A stretch of 64,000 nt of DNA from Daucus carota subsp. sativus (taxonomy: Eukaryota; Streptophyta; Magnoliopsida; Apiales; Apiaceae). The notes under the pieces are model-generated. The model ran no database searches, was not told the origin of the DNA, and was given only the letters and a program-made list of their open reading frames with translations. How positions within the stretch are numbered: the first letter of the stretch is position 1; every line of letters starts with the position of its first letter. The position numbers and the translations under genes are program-made. Shown in pieces: positions 50,491 to 61,805 of the stretch. The DNA lies in the NCBI RefSeq assembly GCF_001625215.2, contig NC_030385.2, forward strand, positions 44,355,598-44,419,597, read 5' to 3'.

Positions 50491-52285
50491 CCTTTTTTCT
50501 AATATCACCCATTTGTGTGTTTGATTCCAGCACTAAAAGATGTGAAAGTTTGTAATGGCCGAAAACTGAATAATTGTACTGCACTGCACTGTACGTACAA
50601 GAAAAACAGAAGCTGCACGCGCATTAAAAAGGCAAGACTTTGGTGGTAAATGGCGATGGAATTGATTTTCGTAATGGAAAAGGAGAAAAGGAAAAGCAGG
50701 CAACTGAGAGAGTGATAGTTTAAACGAGTTTGCGGAGCTCTCAACATTTTCAAGTCGGAGAAACCAAGTTAAGATGATCAAATAATGGAATGCATGCATA
50801 CAGTGGAAAGCAATTGAAAGAAAGAATATCCATCAGAAAAAGGGACGAAACATGAGTACGTTGGCCCCTTGAGAGGGCCAGTGTCGGATTGCAGATGAAT
50901 CTTTGAGCCGGGTCCCTGCATGGATTACATTTTAAAATTTACGAGATTTCAGTTGGGACAGTGATGGAACTAGGATTTTAGCGTAGAAAGTCAAGAAAAT
51001 GTCGAGGGGGGGGACTGATTTAGATTATTTTCAAATTTCTGAAATTTTTATGTTTAAGGATAGTTGTCAGGATCCGAGCTCACTCTAATCCTTTTCCGCC
51101 TCATATATGCTTTTGGAAATTTAGTTTGAAAAAATCTTTGGCTTTTCTAGTAGTTCAAAGAAGGGTTTTTTTTAGCTAATTTGTAGTTGTAATGTGAAGG
51201 AGTGGGGACATGGAACTCCCATTACCAGCAAGTGCATCCACCCCTGGAGAGCGGTATCATTCAATCCCATCAATTCACCATAGCCTTGTAAAGTGTTTGT
51301 GTTTTTCGCGATAAAGTTTATTCTTTCTGCTAGCTCCCATGGCACAAATAAAGTGTAGCTTGTTGTGAAACCGGATCCGAATGAAAGAAGATTATGGTCA
51401 AACAACTTTCCAAATCAAGATTTCTGGTTCCTGATTACTAATAAAATCTGAAATTTCACAGTATATTTGCTCATCACTAGCATGAGCATCTAGGTAACAC
51501 ATTGATGCTCATTGGCAAATTCAATTGACATGCCATCATCATGTTCTTTTCTTGCTGGAGTAAGTAGTAAAAGAAGAGAGGTATATTTTTCTTTCTCTTT
51601 TGCTGATGAGGAGAATGCTTGAGTTTTTATTCCAAGACCATGGTCACTGCAGATTCTCTTTATCTTTGACCGACAAAAGTAACAAATTCCCAACAGAACA
51701 CATGAGTGTCTGACTAGTTACTGTTGTCTTTCATTCTAATTCTATATCTAGGTAACAAGTGAACTTCTTCATATACATTCCCTCCATTTTTTGCAACATT
51801 ATACCTCGTATACTTAAAGCACGGTCTCTATCTCTGTCAAACGATGTTTATAACATATCATATTACATTTATAAAACACGGTATTGTGTGAATACAGGAG
51901 GTCCACTTATTATCATACCGAGCTTATATAAAACGCGGTATTGTGTGAATACAGGAGGTCCACTTTACAAAACTGAGAACTTAATAAATATAAATATAAA
52001 TGGGTAGAGAAAAGAGTACAGCTGGAAGGTTAGAATTGGAGTGGCACTGAACATGAGTTGTACAGACATTGCAGCCTGAGAGCAATGTGATTTATTTCAG
52101 TAGAAATGCTAGTATTTTGCCATTGTCTTCTATCAGTCCTGACAAGTGACAACTATCCTGAATTATCAGGTTTTCATCTCAATACTTAAATTTGCATGCT
52201 TGTGAATCATTATAAATTGATGAAACACATGTATATTCATGATCATTTATTCTGTTTATCTGGAAGTGTCTGTATTTGAAAGATA
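50491..52285. other. Intergenic DNA with a 40-bp direct repeat
   Basis: A 40-base unit (TATAAAACACGGTATTGTG...) lies at 51870-51909 and 51927-51966 with few mismatches. A minus-strand 77-codon frame at 51172-51405 reads protein-like but matches no family I recognise. Confidence 0.5.
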
Positions 52286-52544
52286 CTCCCTCCGTCTCTT
52301 TATTCTTTTCCTATTTGGGATGTCGGTACTGTTCATAACATGAGACAAATTACTAATTTACATCTAATCTATAAAACTAAATATAGTCATGAGTGATCTT
52401 GTTAGATTCGTATTCACGAGTACTTTAATACAGTGAAATTTTTATTTTTAATGCTACTACGAAATGAAAGATATTAACGATTAAAAATGTGTGTTGGCAA
52501 ACGTGAAAAGTACAAACAAGAAAAGTATTTAGAGACGGAGGGAG
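52286..52544. mobile_element. Stowaway MITE
   Basis: CTCCCTCCGTCTCTTTATTC at the left, ending AGAGACGGAGGGAG at the right, with TA at 52284-52285 and 52545-52546. 259 bases, non-coding. Confidence 0.88.
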
Positions 52545-52546
52545 TA

Positions 52547-54469
52547 ACATATTATAATACCTTAAAATTTCTGACTTTCTGTTAATGAGTCACTTTAACT
52601 ATACTTAATTCTTTCTTGATTGATCAAGTGTTGACAAAGAAGAAGTGTCCATGAATTACACTACGTACTCATGATCTAATCATTTCATCATTCCGTGAAT
52701 TATTAAGACTCGGTGTTGTAGTCAAGTAGTTACTGTTACTTGTCTCGTCGGTAGGAAAGTCCAGACAGTGTGGATATGAAGAGAATTATTGGTAGCAATG
52801 TTTACTCTCAACTAACCATATTGAGACGAGTAAACGAGTCAAACTGTTTATGAGCCCGTGTTTCCAATTATTTAGTCGAACTTAAGCTGAAATATGAACA
52901 TGTTTGATTCAGTTCGGCTCGTTTACACCGTAGGATCCAAATCCATTATAATCTCTAGAATTGCGCTAAGAATCTCAAGCATGGCAAAAGGCATGAGTAG
53001 GAAATGATTTGCTAAAATTTAGCTCACCATCGCAAATAATTTCAAACTTGGTGACTGAAACAGTAATAACATGATAATTCAGTCGTAGAAAAATATACTC
53101 AAGTGATGATAATCTAATCATGTCCCTTGGTGGTGCCGTGACTTTTAGACGTACAAATAATTCAAGTAACTCATAGTCTCATACTATACGTCATACACAC
53201 GTATAGCTTGAAATACAGTCGCAACTCACAATGAGACTAACAAGAATAAGTTATGTAAAGTAATTCAGTGACTTTTATACTTGGGAAATTGGGAGCATCG
53301 TTTTCTAAACAAAAGTATCATTAGTATAATTCTGAGACACGGATTTGTTTGTCGTTGCTGTGTATTCTACAGTTCGATTTCTGGCTTTCGTTGCTTGTGA
53401 CAATAATATAAAGCCTTTAATCTGGAATTTTGTCTTTCTTTGTTTGGCAGGTGTATTTGATACCTGCTACTCATGCTTATCACGACTTCAATATCAAGGG
53501 CATATTTTCCTGTTAAGCCGAGGCGGATTTAGACGGGGCACGAGGTGGTCATTGATCCCTGACAGTTCATGACCGGGTACTACACGAGTAATATTAGAAT
53601 ATGACTGGGTACTATGCGAGTAATATTAGAATATGATTTTGATAATCTCTCATTCCGTTATCTTGAATTTTTGAGAGAATTAATCATTTAATATGTATCA
53701 GAGTTCAGTGAACGCTCGTAATCCACTCTCAGGATCCATAAACGGGCTTTGGATACAGGATGCACATCAAATGTCGTGCTGTTATTAAAATAATTATTTC
53801 CGAATATTTCCACTTTTGCTCAATGTCTTCCAACGACAGAAAGCAAAATAATTTTATCGAGTTTCTTGTTTGTTTATCTACATTCGTATCTTAAGAAAGC
53901 TACTTAGATCCTCTAATGGCTAGGGTCAGTAGCATTTTCAAGTTTAGGGATTGGAGGAACACATTTTTCTTTCGTCTCTCTTCGACTTTACAGAAAATAA
54001 AGTTAAGGAGAAAGAGAAATCAATCAAATAGGCCACCGAAAAGCAGAGCGAGGGAAGGAGACCTTATAATTAAAGCAAAGAAAATTGATATAGTTGATAG
54101 ACAGTATAACAAAGAAACAACCAGGTGATTAGACTGCCCAACTACGCTCATGCATGCTCAGCTCCACACGCTCGTGTTCGCAAACCAGTTCTATGATTAT
54201 CATCCGTCCACACGCTTGCATATCCGCTTCTCGTGTCCCGCTCGTGTGGACATCGGACATGCAACATACGACCCAACATATTAAGTGCAGAACAAGGTAT
54301 TAATAGACCATTTCCGTAGAGACTTTCACATAACATAGGGAGAATTGCGGAATTCGGAGAAATCTTGACGAAATTAGTAAATTTTGAGCCTCTGTGTGTG
54401 GATTTCAAACCCGGGTTTAAAGATATTTAGGACTTTAAAATGAAAATCGTTTGTTTGTATAATAATTCA
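52547..54469. other. Intergenic DNA, no intact gene
   Basis: A T-rich tract plus CAG at about 53430-53450 is followed by a 21-codon frame (VYLIPATHAYHDFNIKG..., 53451-53516) that looks like a stray exon of an unknown gene. From about 53520 to 53580 a GAGGCGGATTTAGACGGGGC motif suggests another decayed repeat. No gene supported. Confidence 0.45.
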
Positions 54470-54632
54470 GAAGTCGAAGTCGGTTCAACTGGTTAAAGAG
54501 GGGACTTGTATGGTCACAGGTTCAACTCCCGAACGAGGAGGATGTATGATTATGCCTCCTGGATCAGAGCTTGTCGCTTAAGTGCGGTTTACCTTGGTTC
54601 ACGTGGTTTGCAGGCTATTACGTACTTTTTTC
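54470..54632 (+). mobile_element. tRNA-derived SINE
   Basis: An A-box-like region (AGTCGGTTCAACTGG, near 54478) and a good B box (GGTTCAACTCC, 54519-54529) lie about 40 bases apart, as in a pol III promoter. A tRNA-unrelated body follows and the element ends in a short T run (54625-54631). No clover-leaf can be folded, so it is not a tRNA gene. Boundaries approximate; target duplication not identified. Confidence 0.65.
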
Positions 54633-55096
54633 AGTGACTTAATTTTTTTATTATTACATTTTTGATAATTTATCATTTGTAAGTCACAATTTTAAACCCA
54701 GCAAAATAATTTCTGAAAAGGAAGAGGCAGCTGCAGTGATCTCGGTATTTTTACTTGTAAAAATCAGTTAACTTGTACGAGTGCTCGGATACTGAGATCT
54801 CAAGTTCTCCTTCCGGTAACATGTAGGTTTAAAAATTTGAATGGGCAGTTAAGCTGGTGGCAAGAGGTAATGCATGCACACGCACCAAAACATGGTAACA
54901 CAGTAAGAATCAATCATTTGTAGTGGGTTAAAAGGCAGAGTAATTATATTTGAAAAATCTTCAAGTCAACCTACTCATCATTTGGTCTCTGTTAATCAAG
55001 GCACCACCTCATTTCCCACTTAAATGTCTTTTACTTTTTATTTCAAGTACCAACAGTTGTTGCAGATCCGGATCAGTAGTGGTGTCCTTAATTCTG

Positions 55097-55104
55097 TATA
55101 TATA
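55097..55104 (+). promoter_or_regulatory. Putative TATA box of WOX4
   Basis: TATATAAT about 75 bases upstream of the WOX4 start codon, in a sensible core-promoter position. Position-based inference. Confidence 0.4.
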
Positions 55105-55176
55105 ATTGGCCACTTATAATCCTCAAGACATTAACAAACTGCTTCCTCATATATAACAAACATACAAACAAAAATT

Positions 55177-56307
55177 ATGGGTGGAAACATGAAGGTGCAT
55201 CAGTATGAGTTTCCGCGAGGAATGTTGATCAGAAGCTGGGATCAGCAGTCACAGCTAATCGAATCCGCGTCTCCCGCGAGCCTTTCGAGTTTTTGCCAGC
55301 GCTTCCGCCCTTTGCTCCCTAGTAGCCACACTACTAGTGGCAGCAACAGCAGCACTGCCTTCCGGTTTGATCTCAAGAGTTTTATTAAGCCTCATCATTG
55401 CAGCTCAAATGAAACAAATGTTGTTTCTTCAGGCTCTGATGACAAAGTTGGGGATCATCGATTGACTCAGGTTTTGAGACTTTTGACACTTGACCTCATA
55501 CTCACACACTCGTGTCTCCACGGACCTCTTCAGCTCGTCTTCACGAGAGAAGAGGAATATCCGCTAGATTATGTATTAAATACCGATATTGCATGCATGC
55601 GACTTGGCCTCTATATTTATAGTACTTGTTAAAATTTAGTTAAATTTTATTTTAACAGATATATGAAATTTTGTGAAGGTGCAGGTGGAGACGACGACGC
55701 ACCCTGGAGGGACGAGATGGAACCCGACGCAAGAGCAAATAGGGATATTAGAGAGGTTGTACAAGGAAGGAATGCGCACCCCGAATTCACAACAAATCGA
55801 ACAAATCACCTCGCAGCTAGCGAAGTTCGGCAAGATCGAAGGCAAAAATGTGTTTTACTGGTTCCAGAACCACAAAGCCCGCCAAAGGCAGAAGATGAAG
55901 CGTCGTAGCCTTGGCCTTGCTCACTCTCCGCGAACCTCCATGGCCACGATATCGTCAACAAGCAGCTCAATGGTAACACATATAGTACTTGTTTAGTTTT
56001 TTTCCTTGTTTTTTGAAGTGACATACGTATTTATGCATAAAATTTGATTTTTTTTTCTTTGTAGGAAGATCAAGAATTTGAAGATGGTCCATTGAAAAGG
56101 AAGCGCGGAGCAAGGTCATTTCTTGAAAGATCAGAATGTGATGAAATGAGCACCCGAGAAGATAACAGAGGCGTCTCAACCAAATTTGAGGCCTTAAGCG
56201 ACGGTTTATCTGGCCTTTTAACTAACTCTACCTTGAATGTTCAAAACCAGACGCTAGAGCTCTTCCCATTACACCCAGAAGGCAGATCACGATTAATAAT
56301 TAATTAA
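55177..56307 (+). CDS. WOX4: WUSCHEL-related homeobox 4 (WOX4)
   Basis: Homeodomain transcription factor that maintains the vascular cambium, acting in the nucleus downstream of the TDIF/PXY signal in known plants. Exons 55177-55470, 55685-55972 and 56065-56307 join in phase 0 to 274 residues. The N-terminus ([17 protein letters not shown]) is WOX4-like. The homeodomain begins at about residue 107 ([20 protein letters not shown]; helix 3 [16 protein letters not shown]) and has the extended WOX loop. The WUS box [11 protein letters not shown] lies at 257-267, just before the C-terminus. A second in-frame ATG at 55189 (MKVH) may be the true start, since relatives begin there. All introns are GT-AG. 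Intact and probably functional. Confidence 0.93.
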
Positions 56308-57876
56308 TTAAGCGAGCTCTCTGATCAAATAAGATTATTCTTTCGGTATATCTCGTTAGCACTTTGGTGAAATGCATGCTTTGAGGAGTGCTTTATCTTG
56401 CTTTTCTTTTTCTTTCTTTGCTTCGGGAAAGAAGAAAGACAAGCTGTGTTTTGTACCCTCTCTGATCTTCTGTGTTATTTATTCCTGACTATCTTGCGAC
56501 CATTTTACTTTTATTTGTCCCTTGATCTTGAAATATTGACAGCTACTCTTTGTTTCTTTGTTTGTTCTTTGGCGTGGTATAAGATTTCTAGTATTTTGAC
56601 TAATGAGGAAGACATTGGCTATATCTCATTTTCAAACTAAAGCAAGCTTTTAGGTAAAATGCGTTGCACGGTTCAATTATTTAACAAAAGTCCACACACC
56701 CCAACTTGTATCCATATAATGGATCCACTACGATATTTGATATTCTCCAAATCTTTGCCACTCCCCATTAAATATATCAATATTGCAAGCTAGTTGTGGA
56801 GCAGTGAGCTGAGATGGAATTGTCAAATGATAAAGGCTTATCTTCTATCGTCTCATGTTCTGGATTCGATTATTTTTTGTCTCGAAGTTTAGAGAAACAA
56901 ATATCAGTCTAAGGGACTATAATGCTGATACATGGTTTAACAATGTTTTTATTTACATAAACATGACCATTGAATGATTGATATTTATTAGTCACTATAT
57001 ATTACACAAACGAGGGCATCTCTCTGTACTTGCCTACTTGGTGCATGCTTTGTGGAGTAGCATGAGTGAAGAAAACTGAAAATGATAAGCTAATGATCTG
57101 ATACTTAAAAGTTTAATGCAGCAACTAAAAGAGGGAAGTAAGAGATGATGTGGGCTGGTTTGTAAGCCTAAATATAGAGTCCAAGAATACAGAAAGAGAC
57201 CATATATATGAATCTGCTTATAGAAGTTTCACTTGTAATGCCAAAATTTATGTTGCCTCTTTACCGACAGTGTCACTTGAATTCGAGACATAGTCACAAC
57301 TTTCCTACGATATGTTGATACCAAGTTGCATGCATTTTGATTCCATAAACCTGACTGAACAGTTCAAACACTTCAGGATGTCATGGTAGCATGTGTGCAT
57401 GGTTGAGAAACACATTAATTCAAGAAACATCTTGATTTTGAATAATCACTCGGATAGTCCAGACATATATAGTAGCCACTGTTAGTGTAGCAGACTTAGC
57501 ACTCTGCAGTCTGCACTTCCGTAATTTTAATGTAGATGGACTCGACAACTGACTCAGTCATTTGTGTAACAAGAAGAGTATGATTAACAAGTGCCAATAG
57601 TTCACCTGTGGAACTCCTCGGATAACATGGACCCTGAGTCCACCGGCAATCAAATGCTATATCCTTAGATTTGAGTCATTTGACCCAAAGTTTAGTGGTT
57701 AGAACAGTGTTTTGTGTATAAAATTAAGTACAAAATGATATTATAATTGATGTGGAATATTTTTAATTGATGTTATTTATATAAATAAGAAATTTATTTC
57801 AATTAAAACTTCGAACTGAAAATTTTTGTACCAAATTTTGAGTCCTAAATATTTTTGTTACGATTATTATCCTATA
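56308..57876. other. WOX4 3' region and intergenic DNA
   Basis: Begins with the WOX4 3' UTR. No other gene or clear element recognised before the Helitron pair. Confidence 0.5.
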
Positions 57877-58690
57877 CTAGCTTATAGCCCGTGCAAGGCA
57901 CGGGAGCTTTTTAATTATTTATAAACTTTTTAAATATATTTTAAATGGTGTGAAAAAATTTAATTTATAAATAATAAATTAAAATTTTCAATAAAATAAA
58001 ATTCGAAATTATGATTTGTTTGTAAGTTAGAACTTTGGTAAATACATCATCACAGTCATTAATGGTTTCAAATAAATTATTTTAATCAAGCAATTCCTTT
58101 TCTCGTATCTATCATGCCAAAGTATTAAATTCTATCTATCAAATTTTAATATATTTTGAGTGGAATACGTTATGCCAACTCCCATTAGATTATATTAATA
58201 AATGTATTTTATATTAAAATTATTATAATGTGATTTAAATATTTTTCATAAAATTTATATGGTTCTAAATTAAAATTGATAAACATAATTTGTTTTGAAT
58301 TAAGAAAAGGAATCATAAATATGCAATAAGAAGGTAGAATCTATTTTGGATTAAGAAAAAGTTTTTGTATTTGTTTCTCACATAAATCCGGCTTATTAAT
58401 TTTAAAATATATTATAAAAAAATTGTGACGGTGAGATTTATATGATTCTACGAATAAAACTGGTAGGAAATATTTATTTAGGATTAAAAAAAAACATATA
58501 CATGTGAAAGACAGAATTTGTTTTGGATTCAGAAAAGAAATTATAAACATGCAAGTAGATATCAGTTGCCTTCTAGAACAGAATTTAATTTTATTCCAAT
58601 CTAACGATGCTTATTTGTTCAATATAAGATCTGATAAGCTTTTGGACCAGAGGACCATGCGACCAAATTATTTTCCTTACACTTATTATA
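57877..58690 (-). mobile_element. Helitron-like element, left arm of an inverted pair
   Basis: On the minus strand it ends with the hairpin CCCGTGCCTTGCACGGG, then CTATAAGCTAG followed by T, the classic Helitron 3' terminus (CTAG, T target). Its other end meets the right arm near 58690 at TTATTATATACTTATATATAATAAG. No coding capacity. Confidence 0.75.
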
Positions 58691-59551
58691 TACTTATATA
58701 TAATAAGCGTAAGGGAGATAATTTGGTCGCATGGTCACATGGTCCAAAAGCTTATCATCCGTTGGATCGTATATTGAACAAATAAGTACCGTTAGATTAT
58801 AACAAAATTAACTTCTATTTCTATAAGGCAACTGATATGCATGTTTATAATTCCTTTTCTGAATCCAAAACAAATTCTGTCTTTCACATGTTTATGATTT
58901 TTTTTTAATCCAAGATAAATATTTCCTATGAGCTTTAATTGTAGAATCATATAAATTGCACCGTCACAAAATTATTTTTATCTAATATATTTTAAAATTA
59001 ATAAGCCGGATATTTTAATTCAAAATAAATATTTCCTGCCAGTTTTAATTGTAGAATCATATAAATCGCACTGTCACAAAATTATTTTTATCAAATATAT
59101 TTTAAAATTAGTAAGCCAATCTTATTATAATAATTCTTATATAAAATATATTTATAAATATAATTTAATGGAAGTTGATGTCACATATTTTTCTCAATAT
59201 ATATTAAAATTTGATAGAAAAAATATAATACTTTGGCATGATACATAAGAGAAAAGTAATGGTTTGATTACAATAGTTTACTTGAAACCATTAATGAGTG
59301 TGACGGTGTATTTTATACCGCATCGTCGGATGATCCAACATGTGTAACCAGTTTTTTTTACAGAAACAAGTAGAAACTATATATTTTTACAATAGTTCTG
59401 ACTTACAAACAAATCATAATTTTAAATTTTATTTAAATGAAAATTTTAATTTATTATTTATAAATTAAATTCTTTCACACCACTTACAATATATTTAAAA
59501 AGTTTATAAATAATTAAAAAGTTCCCGTGCCTTGCACGGGCTATAAGCTAG
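58691..59551 (+). mobile_element. Helitron-like element, right arm of the inverted pair
   Basis: Plus-strand copy of the same family, from the palindrome centre to the hairpin CCCGTGCCTTGCACGGG and CTATAAGCTAG ending at 59551, followed by T. It contains an internal tandem duplication of about 110 bases (about 58911-59010 versus 59023-59117), which explains its greater length. Confidence 0.75.
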
Positions 59552-60747
59552 TCAATATACTTATATAAAGGAGAAGCGAGGGGCGTGTAGGTGGCGCCTC
59601 TCACATCGCTCCGTTCTGTTTTTCTAATTTTCTGGAATTTTTGGATGAAAAATATCAAAAATTAGAACTACTTTTTTTAGTTTCGGGTATATTAGAAGGA
59701 AGTTTCAGAATCTAATTTTGTTTCACATTATTTATGGAATATAATAGCTTGAAAGTTTTAATCTGATTTTGTTTCAGATTATTTAATTATGGGAAAGACA
59801 GATTATTTATGGAATATAGTAGCTTGAAAATTTTAATCTGATTTTGTTCGGATTATTTAATTATGGGAAAGAGTGGCAAACAAGTCTCTCTGCACCTATA
59901 AATACCCGTATAAATCGTAGGGTTTTAGATCATCTAAACACAACCTCCTCTCTCAATACCACAAACCTACCTGATAGTTTTTGGATGAAAAATATCAAAA
60001 ATTAAATATACCTTTCTCTTGCTCGATTTCTTAGTCGGAGGTGTCGTTCTTCTGCAACGATAAGTGAATGTTGTTTATACAGTAAAGGTTGTTGCAAGGC
60101 GCAAGCAAATGTAGTTATAGACCGTTATATTGGAGTCGACAAATCTAAACATGGGAAAAGAATATAGTCTTTACATGATATTGATGGTTGATGTCAATAA
60201 ATTAACTATTAGTGATGTATGTTTGTTGGTTATTCTTTTATAATATTTGTTTTGTTTATCGGACATGTTTGTTGTTGTTAATTTTTATATTATTTACTTT
60301 GTATACATGAAAAAATTATTCATGCATTATCTGTTTGCTCCGTTCAAGCAACTTTTAAGAGGGTAGTTATATTTAAGTTAGATTTTTTGTGCACAATCAA
60401 TCTAAAAAAATTGGAGGAAGGTGACAATGTAAGAACATGATTACTTTTCAAAAATAAAAAACAAATAAAATTAAGATTCGCCATGGTTTAAATTGTTAAT
60501 TACGTGTATAAATTTATTTTCATTTTTTCACCATGAATCATAGTCCAATTTTGCAATTTAATATATTAGTATTGGTATTAAATCAAAATTTTTATAATAT
60601 AAATTTATTTTATCCTACAAATATTAACTTTGAAATATTAATATACTTTTCATAGACAGTCATAAAATTATTTTATTCTACAAATATTAATATTGAATCA
60701 TTAATATAATTTTTATGGGCCGCCGCAACGCGCGGCTTTTCAACTAG
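59552..60747 (+). mobile_element. Second Helitron family, non-autonomous
   Basis: Starts TCAATATACTTATATAAAGG immediately after the previous element, includes GGAGAAGCGAGGGGCG near the 5' end, and finishes with a GC-rich hairpin (GCCGCCGCAACGCGCGGC) then TTTTCAACTAG and T. TC...CTAG termini and a 3' hairpin are diagnostic for Helitrons. About 1.2 kb, no helicase. Confidence 0.8.
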
Positions 60748-61118
60748 TTATATATAAGTATATAACAGGGGATAGCGACATGGTAATGTACTTTCAAAAC
60801 GCTGAGGTGAATTTGCCAATTTGATGTCCATTCCCAGTATTAGAAGAGCTCCACTAGAAGACCATCTTCTGGGCTTCTGCAAGAGCCCAAGGAAGCCCAA
60901 GTCCGCCGTATCGGCCCTTTTATATGTCAAGAGTCTAAGACTCAAGAGCGGAAGTTGATTTTGCAAAAAGTTTGTCCAACTTTTATTCTGACTAGTATTT
61001 ATGCCCGCTACGCAAGGGCTTTGAAAATCATTTTTTTTTTATATTATAATTTCATAGAATCAATTTTTGGAATTTCTTTTTGCACCCGTTTTGTGTTTTC
61101 GTAAAGCAATTAAATTTA
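60748..61118. other. Intergenic DNA with a GC-richer patch
   Basis: 60780-60970 is clearly less AT-rich than its surroundings and may be a fragment of a coding sequence, but no frame is recognisable. At 60990-61050 the motif TATTTATGCCCGCTACGCAAGGGC is related to 61870-61910, on the other side of the next element. Confidence 0.4.
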
Positions 61119-61796
61119 GAGTTAATTGCAATTGTCATCTCTTTGGTTTCAGCATATTGCGCATTGCACCTAATAGTTTTAGAAAATACACTTTGCAGCC
61201 ACTTTTAATCCGTAGACACTTTGCAACCTTTCTGTTAATTTCTGCCGTTACCGTTAACTTTTGCAGGGGCTTTTTGGGAAAATTAATTATATTTAATTAA
61301 AATCAGAGCTTTATTTAAATTTTCTGATCATCTAAACGATATTTTTCGGAAAAACTTAAAGAACGAAAGTTGTAGAGAATAAAAAGATCTTTTTAGAACA
61401 TTAAGGTTCAAAATTTAAATAGTTATTTAAAAACGATTGTTCATTTTTACACGATTGCTAATTTTTGAATTTTTTTAGAATAATTATAAAAAGAATTACG
61501 AAAATTTTGAACCTTATAGTTCTAAGAGGATCTTTTTATTCTCTACAACTTTCGTTTTATAAGTTTTTTCGAAAAATATCGTTTAGATGATCAAAAAATT
61601 TAAATAAAAATCTGATTTAATTAAATATAATTAAATTTTCCAAAATGCCCCATCAAAAGTTAACGGTAACGGTAGAAATTAACGGAAAAAGTGCAAAGTG
61701 TCCACGGGTTAAAAGTCTGAGGCTACAAAGTGTATTTTTCAAAACTATTAGGTGTAATGTGCAATATGCTGAAACCAAAAGGGTTGCAATTAACTC
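61119..61796. mobile_element. Mutator-type MITE (0.7-kb hairpin family), copy B
   Basis: GAGTTAATTGCAATTGTC at the left, GGGTTGCAATTAACTC at the right, 678 bases and nearly palindromic. Perfect 9-bp duplication TTAAATTTA at 61110-61118 and 61797-61805. Closely similar to the copy at 19768 along the whole length. Confidence 0.9.
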
Positions 61797-61805
61797 TTAA
61801 ATTTA

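Noticed and set aside
51172..51405. 77-codon minus-strand frame with protein-like composition
   Set aside because: No recognisable family, no splice partners and no homologous motif; mentioned only within the intergenic entry.
54479..54529. Possible tRNA gene
   Set aside because: A and B boxes are present but no clover-leaf or anticodon arm can be formed, and a SINE-like body follows.
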